From Silurus meridionalis (taxonomy: Eukaryota; Chordata; Actinopteri; Siluriformes; Siluridae), in NCBI RefSeq assembly GCF_014805685.1, contig NC_060892.1:19295990-19359989 (forward strand): 64,000 nt of DNA. Reading direction: 5' to 3'. Within the stretch, counting starts at the first letter, position 1. Every line of letters begins with the position of its first letter. The translations under genes and the position numbers were made by a program. Positions 31,295-42,030 of this stretch are shown here, in pieces. The notes beneath the pieces were generated by a model, which was given only the letters and a program-made list of their open reading frames with translations, ran no database searches and was not told the origin of the DNA.

Positions 31295-32019
31295 ATTTGT
31301 GTGGCAGTTTGGGCAGTTTGCCACACGAGTCCCTCAAATGTTGTTTTTATTTATTATCTTTGTACCAATAATTTACTAGATAATTATATACATTGGGTAA
31401 CTCCAAGCATGCAGTTTAGATTTCTTAGATTTCCAGTCTTTATGGTAATCCATATGTTAAAGTAAAGCATGCGTTATATATTGAATACATGCTCTAGCCC
31501 AGTGATTCCTGTTTTTTTTTGTCAGGGTGACTTTCAGTATATTTGTTATATGAACATTATTCATATATTCTAATATATGCTTTTTACTTAAATGTGTATA
31601 ATGATGATCTGGATCAATTCCTAAATTTTAGAATCACAGAAAAGGATTTTTAATTTGGGCCATTCACATTGCCAAAAAATTGCTATGAGAGTCTATAAAT
31701 ACATAGTGTGTAATAGCTTAGATAAAGGTGGATTGAGATTTCCCCAAATAAAAAATAGCAGCCCCCCTGGTTTTGCTTCATTTTGAGATCCACTGCTCTA
31801 GTCAGTATTCATCAGATGCGATTAAAAAGTTTGGTACTTTATATGTTTAAAATTACTGTGCTTTTCCTGTAAGCTCTGAGTGAGCTTGTTTTGCTTTAGT
31901 AAGAACTTACACAAAGTTCTTGCGTGTTTGTGGATGTCCATCCCAAGTGTCTGATCAGCCCGAAGGTTGGACATCTCAATCCACCGGACTCAACTTTACG
32001 CCTCTTCTTTTACACGTAG
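31295..32019. other. no gene recognised
   Basis: AT-rich; only 3 CpG in 31321-31920 by hand count. Confidence 0.5.
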
Positions 32020-32166
32020 GCTTTCACACCGGAGTCGTGTTGGTCTGTGAGGAATGCTACATGTTCTCTGCTGTGTCCAGCACGCTCAGGCTTAGATCGT
32101 ATACCACAGTGAAGAGGAAGTCGATTGGCAGGATCCAGCGAAGCCTGAAGAGATTTTCACTCACTG
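32020..32166 (+). other. weak exon-like segment
   Basis: A pyrimidine tract and ACACGTAG precede 147 nt open in one frame (VLVCEECYMFSAVSSTLRL), followed by donor GTAGGG. CpG is locally kept. No family recognised. The neighbouring 32.4-33.1 kb is a retrotransposon tail, so repeat origin is at least as likely. Confidence 0.2.
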
Positions 32167-32454
32167 GTAGGGGAATCATCTTGCATCTGAAGGCATGCAC
32201 AGACCGTTGAAGCAAATTCCTATGAAAAAATAACACATACAGACACTCAGCTAGACAAACGTACTTACTTAAATTGCTCCGATCTGGAGGTCCTTAGCAT
32301 CACGAAGATAAACAAGCCCCAACTCCAGTGTTTAAGGAGAAGGAGACAACCTTGTCTCTTTGACGAAACCCTGGGAAGGTGCGTCAGGATTAGAATGTTT
32401 CGTTCCTGAACTACTCAACTAGGCAGTTCAAAGCACACAGATGGACACATGCTT

Positions 32455-33145
32455 TTGCCATTATGTAGATTTAAAGTCAGTAGGAGTAAGACAGAGTACA
32501 TGTGTCTGAATGAGAAGGTGGGCAGTGGAGTGGTGCGGTTGCAGGGAGAAGAGGTGGAGAAGGTCGAGAAGTTCAGGTACCTGGAATCAACAGTGCAAAA
32601 AAAAGTGCAGGCAGGGTGGAGTGGGTGGAGAAGAGTGATAGCAGGAGTGATTTGTGATTGAAGAGTATCTGCAAGAGCGAAAAGTAAAGTTTATATGACT
32701 GTTGTGAGACCTGCGATGTTGTATGGTTTGGAGACAGTGGCATTGAGTAAAAGACAGGAGATGGAGCTGGAGGTAGCAGAGCTGAAGATGTTGAGGTTTT
32801 CGTTGGGAGTGATGACGATGGACAGGATTAGAAATGAGTTCATTAGAGGGACAGCGCATGTAGGATGTTTTGGAGACAAGGTGAGGAGGTGAGATTGAGA
32901 GGGTTTGGACATGTGCAGAGGAGGGACATGGGGTATATCGGTAGGAAAACGCTGAGGATAAAGCCACCAGGAAGGAGGAAAAGAGGAAGACCGAGGAGGT
33001 TAATGGATGTAGTGAGGGAAGACATGCAGGTAGTTGGTGTGAAAGAGGCAGATGTAGAGGACAGGGGGGGTATGGAGAAGGATGATGCGCTGTGGCGACC
33101 CCCTAATGGGAGAAGCCAAAAGAAGCAGAAGAAGATTACACATGC
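32455..33145 (+). pseudogene. non-LTR retrotransposon reverse transcriptase, C-terminal part
   Basis: Encodes in broken frames KVSRSKTEYMCLNEK, VVRPAMLYGLETVALSKRQE, ELKMLRFSLGVMTMDRIRN, FGHVQRRDMGYIGRKTLRIK and GRPRRLMDVVREDMQVVGVK. It ends in GGCGACCCCCTAATGGGAG and a GAAG-rich tail. Frame breaks lie near 32660 and 32890. It is the longest of five related copies. Confidence 0.85.
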
Positions 33146-33299
33146 CAAATAGTATCTGTGTGATGGTTACAGAAAACCCTTTGCATACTGAAATTAATGA
33201 AATTGATCAGAAAACTGATTTTCATTTATGTGTAGCGTAGATAAAAGTAAAATGCTTGCATTTTAAATGGCTTAGTTATCCCCCATAAGTATTGAAAAT

Positions 33300-33475
33300 G
33301 TGGCAGCTCAGCGTTCAAGATGTTGTACATCTGAAAGGTCATGTGTTCAAATCCCAGCACCACCAAGCCTTTAGTGTTTGGGCCGTCAGCACGGTCCTCA
33401 ACCCTTTAACAGTTAAACAAGAAAAAAAACAAGATAATTGCAAGTTGCCAACATCCATAGATGTAATTGAATTTG
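33300..33475 (+). repeat. tRNA-derived SINE
   Basis: GTGGCAGCTCAGCGTTCAAG resembles a tRNA head with A box, GTGTTCAAATCCCAGC is B-box-like, and the body has GTCCTCAACCCTTTAACAG. Confidence 0.65.
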
Positions 33476-34265
33476 AATTGTAATTGCATTGAATCTGACT
33501 GAAAGATTTTAATCATCATTTACACCAGTCTCATCACCAGATGTAAGAAGAATCACTTCATCCTTATCGTCTTCTGTTTATTTGTCACAACATTTGTGAA
33601 GAACTAATCACCGATTCATTCTGTCTGCCCTGTTCCGGGTAGCTCAATTCCTTGTTATTCATGTCTTTATTTGGTCAATTCATCATTTTAAGACTTTGCT
33701 GTCATCTACACAAATTGTGTACAAGCTCTTCTATGTTTTGATGAAGACACGATGGGGACACTGGGGAGCTGCGAACATTTTAAGCAGCGGTTTCCAAAAC
33801 AAAAATTCCTTCTGCGAGACATCAAGTTTTTTATTTTTTTATTTTTATTTTTTATAAATTTTTTTTTTTACATCTTTAGGCAGAATGAGTGCTTGTGCAT
33901 TTTCATTTATTTATGTCATTTTTGTAGGTTGTGATAGTGTTCGAAATATCCTAGTAAAGAAGTGGCAGGCAAAAAATGTTTGGTCAAAACCATGGCTTTT
34001 CATTTTAATTTTTTTTTTGCTTTGTTTATTATTGAGAATGCTGCTAGCAATTTTTCCCCCCAGATTGCCAGACATATGGAGAAGTTGTCCCAGACACAGA
34101 GGATTCATTAGCTTTGGAATTTTGGCCAAAATGTCTTGGCTAAAAGTGTGTGTTTTGTTCCACATCATGGATTTCCATTATGTGGGCAGCACACACTGTT
34201 GTACAATCCAAGGCCCTCAGCTTGAGCTGTGTACTTGTGAATGTAACTAATTCATTCAAGTTTAT
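33476..34265. other. no gene recognised
   Basis: AT-rich non-coding DNA with T-runs near 33830-33870. Confidence 0.4.
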
Positions 34266-34837
34266 ATCGAGCACAGGGGTGGACAGTAACGAAGTAAATG
34301 TTATCCTTTACTTTACTTAAGTCGTTTTTTCGCCTATCTGTACTTTACTCAAGTATTTCCGTTTAGGGAGACTTTTCATTTTAACGACTACATTTCAAAG
34401 TCGAATATCTGACTTTTTACTCATTTACATTTTGCCAAATCATTCGTTCCTTTTTATTTAAAAATTTAACCGGTCAAGCACGCAGCAAACCACCGATCAT
34501 GTTCACCCACTGCCCTCGAGAAGTTCCCCCATTCACACACTCATACACTCAGAAAGGGGGGCGGGTTAACAATAAGGAGAACTGAATCCAAATGAAAAAT
34601 ATGAATGACAAAAAAGGTCCATCCCCCCCAGGAGCCCAATTAGAAAAAAAAGAGGAAAGAAGTATGAGAGAAATATGCAAAAGATAAAGGTGTGTATGCA
34701 GCTCTATCACTCATCTTGTTATGAGGATAATATAAGCTAAGTCAATTAATGGAACAGAAATAGATTTTGTTGCCTGATATGCTTTCATGCATATAGCAAC
34801 AATATTTCTTTAAGCTTGCATAGCATTATAATATATA

Positions 34838-34890
34838 GTTGGAGACGGATGATCCTCTGTGGCGGGAAAGAAGAAAAAGAAGATTATAAT
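34838..34890 (+). repeat. non-LTR retrotransposon 3' tail
   Basis: GGATGATCCTCTGTGGCGGG then a GAAGAAAAAGAAGA tail matches the extreme 3' end of the 32455-33145 element. Nested in the hAT element. Confidence 0.6.
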
Positions 34891-35116
34891 TTATAGTATG
34901 TAGTTTATCATAATGTTTGTAACAACAAAACAATTACAGCTTAATTAGTCTAGTTGGATTGTAGTAAACAGCACTTATTGATTTGGTTACTTTTATCTGA
35001 GGTGATGTCCGAAAAGTTTTTTGTGATTGTACTGAAAAGGCCCTGAATTGAGTTTAGTTACGGGAATCTCCAGTGCAGCTTAAAAGGCTCCTTTAAAAGA
35101 CATAGTATATTATAAT

Positions 35117-35395
35117 TCAGTTCAATTAAATTCATTTTTATTTGTATAGCGCTTTTAACAATGAATATTGTCTCAAAGCAGCTTTACACAGATAATGTGG
35201 TGATTAAAAGTGAATATGTTCTTTATAAGTAAGTTTGTCCCTGATGAGCGAGCCGGTGGTGACTGTGGCAAGGAAAAACTCCCTGAGATGGCATAAGGAA
35301 GAAACCTTGAGAGAATCCAGACTCAAGAGGGAACCCATCCTCATCTGAGTTGCACCGAATGTCCATTTACTGCAAATATACGATGTTGCGGGGTA
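35117..35395 (+). repeat. interspersed repeat ('TTTGTATAGCGCTTTTAA' family), nested in hAT
   Basis: ATTTGTATAGCGCTTTTAAC, GTCTCAAAGCAGCTTTACAC and CTCAAGAGGGAACCCATCC are shared with 59555-59806 (opposite strand). Confidence 0.8.
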
Positions 35396-35759
35396 CAGTG
35401 ATGATGATCAGAAGCAAAAAGTAGTCCTGAGTCAGTGTAGCAGACTGTTGACATTAACTACAGTCCAATCCATCCTCAAAGCGCCCGTTCTTACTCCGGA
35501 ATTTCATGGAACCACCCAAGGTGTTGATGAGAAACCGTCCCAAGCTGCACAGAGTGGCCTCCAGTTGAAGAGAAAACTATCCAAAGGCAGGCCTGGATGA
35601 AGTGGGAAGATCCACAGAACATTATAAGGATATAGATGTTGTATGTATCATATGGCTACAATTAGCTAAGAAGTTTTATGGTACTTCGGTTCTGAGAGTT
35701 TGATAAATTGTGCACAATGAATTTAATTGTGCAATAAAAGGGTGATTTTTTAACATGAA

Positions 35760-36002
35760 ATGGAGCTCTCAGAAATGTATCCACATTTGTGGACTGCTCT
35801 GGGAATATGTTCTTACTCAGTGACGGTAGCTGAAGCAGAGAGGAGATTTTCAAAGCTGAAACTAATCAACAGGGAGACGTTGGGTCATGGCGAGGTTCAC
35901 CCCAGGGGGCATCATTCAAGCTATAACCACAATTGTCGGTTGGTGTATCTACTTAGCACGACCATACAGTTCAGCATCAGTTCAACAAGCAGAACATTTT
36001 GA
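35760..36002 (+). pseudogene. hAT transposase C-terminal dimerisation region, decayed
   Basis: Encodes YPHLWTALGICSYSVTVAEA then ERRFSKLKLINRE, the conserved hAT dimerisation motif (T-x-x-E/A-ERxFSxLK). After GETLG the frame is disturbed. The catalytic part upstream is gone, so this cannot be active. Confidence 0.8.
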
Positions 36003-36451
36003 GAGGAATAAATAATGAAGAGACTCCTGACTCTTACTAGCCACAACAACCATGACCTTATTCACACCTTATTCACACGATTTTTTGGAAGTTGTTCAAA
36101 AGGAGGTTTTGGATTTATGATAATTTATTAGATATCAATCATTGTTTAACTCATTAATATCATTCTATTAATAGATTGGTGTGCTGAGAGTAACATTTGA
36201 GAGTTGATTAAGAAATGAGTCTCATGATAAAAATGATGACGTTATGGCCATAATAAATCATAGTACTTGGATACTTAAGTACAATTGAAGGCAAATACTT
36301 TCATACTTTCACTCACTGTTAACGGAGCACTTTTACTTTTACTGGAGTAATATTTTACCTACCATATCTCTACTTTAACTCGCATACATGCTTTGTGTTA
36401 TTCGTCCAGCACTGATCCAGCATTTGCCATTTCACTACATCAATCTACTTG

Positions 36452-36926
36452 TGTGTTATTGAACATCCCATTCTACATTTGGTCCCCATTTGCTTTTATA
36501 ATACAGCCACTGCTCTGAGATTTTCCACTAGATTTTGGAGTGTTTTTATGGAGTTTTGTGCTCATTCAATCACAAGAATGTAATTAAAGTCAAGTACTGA
36601 TGTGAGGTGAGGAGACCTGGGGTGCAGTCAGTGTTCCAATTCAGCCCAAAGGTGTTCAATAGGGTTGAGGTCAGAGCAGGCCACTCAAGATCTTCCACTT
36701 CAAACCATGTTCACAACATCTTCATGGAGATGCCTTTGTGCACAGGAGCATTGTCATGCTGGAACAGGTTTGGATCTCTTAGTTCAATTAAAGCGAACTT
36801 TAAAGCAACCACATTCAAGGGTATCTAATACAATTAGGTGCCTTCTGATTGTCATTGTGGTTACAGTTTAGGGAAGAATCAATATGGCTGGTCAGGTGTC
36901 CCAACATTTTTTGTCCATATAGTGTA
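36452..36926 (-). mobile_element. Tc1/mariner-type miniature element
   Basis: GAACATCCCATTCTACATTT, GAGACCTGGGGTGCAGTCAG, TTCATGGAGATGCCTTTGTG, then right end TGTCCATATAGTGTA. Lies 30 bp beyond the hAT target duplication. Confidence 0.8.
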
Positions 36927-37062
36927 TCTGCAATACATTTTAATAATAGAGAGAATATTGCAAACCTGTTTGCAGGAACTAAAACTTAACTACTGAGCAT
37001 ATTATTGTCTGTTCTTCAATGATCATTAAAACATAAATCAATAGAAACTCATTCAGGTGTTA

Positions 37063-37405
37063 TGTCAGGATTATGGACAAGAAGAACATTTCCCACAAGC
37101 CACTGCACCACCACATTTCAGGTCATATGACTTTCTGCGCCTGTTTCACGTTCACAAGCCCTTGCACCTGTCATAAAACGAGGAAAGAGGAAAGAGGAAG
37201 CAGTCAAATGTCAAATAAAAACGTATAAACACACAAACAGAAACAAAGCAACCTGGGCAAGATGGCATCAAATTCAAACGAGAAGGATGGAACGCTAAAA
37301 ACGAGTGCTGTTGATCTCAAATGTGAAACACTGATCATTGTGGCATGACACGTGGAAGTGCAGGGGCTTGTGGGAAACATAGTTAGTGTCTATAATCCTA
37401 ACACG
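37063..37405. mobile_element. miniature element with about 45-bp inverted ends
   Basis: TGTCAGGATTATGGACAAG ... CATTTCCCACAAGCCACTGC on the left is inverted on the right as GCAGGGGCTTGTGGGAAACA ... GTCTATAATCCTAACAC. The interior is 250 bp, A-rich, with no frame. Superfamily not assigned. Confidence 0.75.
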
Positions 37406-37409
37406 TTAT

Positions 37410-38064
37410 AATGATGTGCAGAATCTTTATTTTGAATGTGTAGAAAAACTCCAGGTTTATTCTGTTAAATAATTTTTTTTTTGTAAACCCAAGTAGTCTC
37501 TTGAATCAGGGGAAAAAAAAAATGTTGCTTCAAAAAAGTAGATAAAAGGCAAAAAAAAAAAGCATTCCAGATCTACACAGCATCTAATTCAGTGGGAATG
37601 AAGTTGTGCAAATTGCTAGTTATTTTGAGAACTTGCACCGAAATGATCTAGTAATTTGCCAGAAAGGATTTACCTTCTCATATTGATGGTGTGAAATATT
37701 TGAGGTAAAGTCATGCTACTGTCTGTTTACCAAGCCTTCAACTGAAAAGAGTCCGATTTTAATATGCGACTTTAACTGAAGCCGTTTTGATTCGGATTGC
37801 GGAGGATGAGGCAAAAATCAAAAACAGCTTTGAAGTCTTCATTAAAGATACAGCAAAAGGATTTTTTTCCCCGATGACTTTCATACCGTTTCTTTCAGTA
37901 GAGCAATGTTCTTGTAAGTAACTGAAAATATTGTACGTTTTGAAGTTACTTTGTAAGAAAAAAAATCTTTCTTCAACCTTAATGTCCTTGCAACATACTG
38001 GCTTTGCTACTACACTAAAACCCAATCCTATTCCTACGACTGAATATTCCACTATGCCGCTGCG
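37410..38064. other. stretch downstream of the unidentified gene's stop; possible 3'UTR
   Basis: Mostly unique AT-rich sequence with two A-runs near 37510 and 37550. If the minus-strand gene is real, this is its 3'UTR and flank. No clear minus-strand AATAAA was fixed. Confidence 0.25.
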
Positions 38065-38369
38065 TTAACAAGACATGGGAACACGGTGTTCGCTCGGATG
38101 TTGATTAATTGATCTGCACTGCCGTATGCTTTCTGTTGTAATTTGTAACAAAGGCCATTCCGGATCTATATCCTGATGAGCCATGCAGTGGACATAATTC
38201 ATGATGACATTCTCGAGCAAAAGCTCTGTTGGATCGGACCCAGATACACACTGCAGCTTCTCAGACAAATGCAAGGACTCTGGGAAGCCAAAGGCGCTTT
38301 GTGTCAGCGGTAGGGACAAACTACATTTTGAACAAGGTACACGAATGTGAATAGGAAAGGTGCCACTGC
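38065..38369 (-). CDS. terminal exon of an unidentified convergent gene
   Basis: Read on the minus strand, the frame is open from an acceptor (AATCAATCAG) at 38370 to TAA at 38065-38067, 100 whole codons. Segments include GTFPIHIRVPCSKC, SAFGFPESLHLSEKLQC and MNYVHCMAHQDIDPEWPLL. Codon third positions are rich in G/C and the exon keeps CpG dinucleotides although its surroundings have lost them. The start phase matches the donor of the exon at 39534-39648. The pyrimidine tract is weak. I do not recognise the family, and no function is assigned. The gene would be convergent with tbl1xr1. Confidence 0.5.
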
Positions 38370-38544
38370 CTGATTGATTACACTGGATTGAAGTCTGATA
38401 ATAAGAGAATCTCTTTTATATTTACAAACAGTAAATGATTTCTGATGCTAATTCCATCAGATGTGTGTGTTAATCTGATGTAAATAAATTGCCCAATCTA
38501 ATTATGTCATAAAATTAATAGCTAAAAGACTAAAAATCAAACCT

Positions 38545-38655
38545 GGCTAGGCCCTTGAGCAAGCATCTTAACAGTCTCTGCTCCAGGGCTGCTGTATCAT
38601 GGATGACCCAGCGCTCCAACCCCGGCTTCCTAACAAGCCTGGATATTAAAGAGAG
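38545..38655 (+). repeat. tRNA-SINE body fragment
   Basis: GGCCCTTGAGCAAGCATCTT, CTCCAGGGCTGCTGTATCAT and CCAACCCCGGCTTCCTAAC match the SINE at 53306. It lies between the two exons of the minus-strand gene candidate. Confidence 0.75.
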
Positions 38656-39094
38656 ACTTTCCTTATGCTGTATTTTACATATGATACAAAAAAGCCCCTT
38701 TCTTCATTTCCTTCTTACACTGTAAGCTAATCCAACACACTTTCTTAATAGCTTATTAGCTTATTAGCTTATCAACAAACACTTTCCTACATGCTTAATT
38801 TCCAAAGTTTATATTGGTTAATATAATTATATACTATTACAATATTACAATAATATTACTTATATTGCTAATATTACAAAACATCCCTCACTAAAAGTTA
38901 GCCAACACTGGAAAACTTCTGTATACCTGACTAGCATCAAAATACCATCTATTTTATCCTTCATTGTTCATACTATTATTCACTGGTAAATAATATTATT
39001 ATACTATGATCCTCACATAAATCTTGCACAACTGCACCTTATTAGGTACAAAATATTATATAATAGCAAATGCTGCTTAATACACGTATTATCT
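38656..39094. other. no gene recognised; AT-rich
   Basis: Includes a small direct repeat of TTAGCTTA near 38755. Confidence 0.45.
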
Positions 39095-39305
39095 GACCTC
39101 AACCCTACTGAACACTTTTGGGATGAACTGGAATGCTAACTGCACCCCAGGCCTCCTCACCCTTAATCAGTACCTGGGGTTACTAATGCTTGATCTCAGA
39201 AATCTAGTGGAACCTTTTCCCAGAAGAGTGGAGGATAATATAACAGCAAATAGGGACAGCAAATTATGGTCAGGTGTCACACAAACCTTTGTCCATTTAG
39301 TTTAT
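39095..39305 (+). mobile_element. Tc1/mariner-type miniature element, right half
   Basis: ACCTCAACCCTACTGAACAC, CACCCCAGGCCTCCTCACCC and right end CTTTGTCCATTTAGTTTA. Confidence 0.75.
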
Positions 39306-39533
39306 CTCCAAATGTATTACAATTATCTTTATCTCTTAATAGTACAAACAATATATTGTTTAATGAATGATTGGAAAGCCTTCTGAGGAAGATGAGTTTT
39401 GAGGGAATCAGTTTTATTCCATAACCATTACAAAGACCCCTCATATTTCAACATGTTACGCTTGATTTTAAAAGACAACGTAAATCATTATTTTTCACGT
39501 TCCATTGAGGAGCTCTGAACATGCATAACATAC

Positions 39534-39648
39534 TTGTATGCTTCATTGCTGAGCCCATCACAAGGAACGACACGGTTATACTGATGGTGATGAAGATCTG
39601 GATCAGCTCAGCCACCCACGAGAAGCGTGCGTACCTCTGATTTATGAG
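39534..39648 (-). CDS. internal exon with a membrane segment, unidentified convergent gene
   Basis: On the minus strand a good acceptor (CATCTTTCTACAG) precedes 115 nt with one open frame, LINQRYARFSWVAEL then IQIFITISITVSFLVMGSA and MKHT, followed by a consensus donor GTATGT. The hydrophobic stretch of about 20 residues after WVAEL would span a membrane. Codon third positions are mostly G/C and CpGs are kept in a CpG-poor region, as in a conserved exon. The exon ends in phase 1, matching the 38065-38369 exon. Upstream exons were not found; they may lie further right or outside the window. The protein family is unknown to me. Confidence 0.55.
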
Positions 39649-40223
39649 CTGTAGAAAGATGAAACCAGTCCGTCAAATTTATTCATAGCATTTTAATGCC
39701 TGTAACATCCACCACAGTATGAAGGAGATGGTGAATACGGGCTGCTAGTGCTCTACAAACACAAGTGCTCATAAAAAAAACAACAACAAGCCAGAACGCT
39801 TTCACTGCACTCGTGTGAGTCATTTACTTATTTTTTTCCTTTAGGATATCTCTGTTTTTTGTGGTACTGCATTATCTGTTTACTGTAATTATTTGATGAA
39901 TAAAAAAATAAATAGCCCTTCTGTGTGTAGCGCTGCCTCGGAGCAAGTTTTGAGAGAGATCCTTTAATGGTGTCTAGAGGAAAAAAGAACTTCTCTCTGC
40001 AGCCACTTCTCTTTATACCATTCAAGTGAGATGCAATGCATACAAGGTGCCACCAGAGGACACTCCGTGCCTTCTTTAAGAAAACTGAGCTTAAATTGTT
40101 CTCTGAGACAAATGGAATCAAACTCACTCCCTTGCATGTGCACAAATTCTTGCTCCCTTAAAAAAAGAAAGAAAGAAAACGCATTCTTACATGTAGCATC
40201 AAGGATCTGTGACAGAAACCTTA
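39649..40223. other. no gene recognised
   Basis: Intron or flank of the minus-strand gene candidate. An A-run near 39773; no further exon with good splice sites found. Confidence 0.4.
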
Positions 40224-40645
40224 CTACATGACCAAAAGTATGCGGACACCCAATTATCACACTAAAATAAGCTTGTTGAACATCCCAATCGAGATGACAA
40301 TTCTGGGAAGGCCTTAGAGTATAAATTTGAGTATTGCTGTGGATATATGTCCTCTTTCAGCCACAAGATCATTAATAAGGTCCAGTGTGATGTTGATTCT
40401 GGGGTTCAGTCAGAGTTCTAGTTTAGTACCGTGGGTTTGTGGTCAGGAATGCAGACCACTCAGGTTCTCCCACTAAAACCGGTGTACAACATGTGCTTTG
40501 TGCACAGCTGCACAAACATTTTTGGGCCTCTTCGTTCCAGTGAAGGCAAATCAAAATTCTACAGCATACAAACACCTTCTATACAAATATATAGAACATT
40601 TTAAAGGAACATGGGTGTGATGGTCAGGTGCCCAGATACTAGATA
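40224..40645 (-). mobile_element. Tc1/mariner-type miniature element, diverged
   Basis: ACTACATGACCAAAAGTATG on the left, TTGTGCACAGCTGCACAAAC inside, GGTCAGGTGCCCAGATACT on the right. Confidence 0.7.
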
Positions 40646-41075
40646 GAGATATAGATAAAGTGATGAAGTGATGTCATGAAGAGTGAAACAATGCATTGCC
40701 TACAGTGCAGGAAGGAGTGCTATATGCAAGGGATAATCCATGGCTAGATCTGCTTCATGTTGAGCAGGTATTCAGCCTTCCATTTCATGCATTACAATGG
40801 CGTACCCCAAACCCCAGCAGTGGATTATTCCGCTTATACACTGGTGATTTAAAAACTCTGACAAGTTAAAGCTGTCATTGCTGTCTGCAGTGCAAAACAG
40901 ACTGAGGGGATACAGTTCATTTTTTGATAGTTATTTTATGTATACAAATCTAGAATTATGTCGGCTGCAGATCACAGAGATAAAGCAGTGAGATAGGATT
41001 GGATTTATATGAATGAGTTTGAAAAAAATTGTCATTAGATTGAGAGAGAAAGAAAATAAGAGTGAGTGAGCCATT

Positions 41076-41079
<4 letters not shown>
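40646..41079. other. no gene recognised
   Basis: AT-rich non-coding DNA. Confidence 0.4.

Positions 41080-41115
<36 letters not shown>
41080..41115. repeat. (AG)n microsatellite
   Basis: About 18 AG units. Confidence 0.95.
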
Positions 41116-41118
<3 letters not shown>

Positions 41119-41794
41119 CGATTGTGTGTAAATTGCATGTGTCTGTTCTGTGTCTCTACTAATAATGAAGCTCCTTGTGCTGTTTCTCACTATGTCTCCT
41201 ATTTTCATCAAAATCACTATGAAAGTTAGATAAATCATATAAATGACTATACATAGTATACATAAATACAAAATATATAGTATACAAATTATATAAATGA
41301 CACACAGGACCTGTCCATTTAGCTCTGTATTTAGTAAATGTTTACAGAAGCTGTTTCATCCTGAATGTGATTGTAGTGATACTGTTGTTTTAGTAGTTTA
41401 CAGGCAGTACAATATTATAGAACGGTTATTAAACTGACCAGAACTACTTGGTCTACTACACCTTCAAGCCAATCAGAATCGAGCATTTACACTGGCCATG
41501 GTAAAAGAAACAAACATTTAAGTGAAACAAATTTACTGTTACCAAACTTAAGGTTGCTATAAATTTCAACCACATCTCATCCTAAATTGTTTTATTTCTT
41601 TACTACCACAGCAATTTGCATAAAGGAACTGTTTAAAAAAAAAAAATAACACATTATACTATTTTTACACAGTTATTTACAGGTTTGTCAAGTTAGTATG
41701 GTCAAAATACAGCTTGTCTACATAATGGTTGGTTTTTTTTTTTTGATCTCTGATGGTTATAAAGTGACTCCTTTCAAAAAGCACATGTGATCAC
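41116..41794. other. no gene recognised
   Basis: AT-rich; A-run at about 41634 and T-run at about 41735. Confidence 0.4.
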
Positions 41795-42030
41795 ACACTT
41801 TGTTGATGGAGGGTGAGGAGGAGTGTGGTACAGTCAGCATTCCAATTCATCCAAAAAGTGGTCAGAGCTCCATAGCAGGCCACTTGAAATCTTTCCCTCC
41901 AAACCATGTACACCATATCTTCATGGAGCTGACTTTGTGCACAGGGGCACTGCAATGCTGGATACAGGTTTGGGGCAAATGAATTCGAATCTAATTTAAC
42001 ACATGCAAAGACATCCTATGGTATTTAAGT
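41795..42030 (-). mobile_element. Tc1/mariner-type miniature element fragment
   Basis: TTCCAATTCATCCAAAAAGT, CCATATCTTCATGGAGCTGA and GTGCACAGGGGCACTGCAAT. Both termini decayed. Confidence 0.7.

Larger units (their letters stand above)
34266..36422 (+). mobile_element. hAT transposon with 8-bp target duplication
   Basis: Ends CAGGGGTGGAC (34274-34284) and GTCCAGCACTG (36404-36414) are inverted with two mismatches. ATCGAGCA (34266-34273) and ATCCAGCA (36415-36422) are an 8-bp target duplication with one change. Sub-terminal AAGTA/TTTACTTTTACT text is typical of this fish hAT group. Inside are a decayed transposase C-terminus and later insertions (34838, 35117). Confidence 0.9.
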
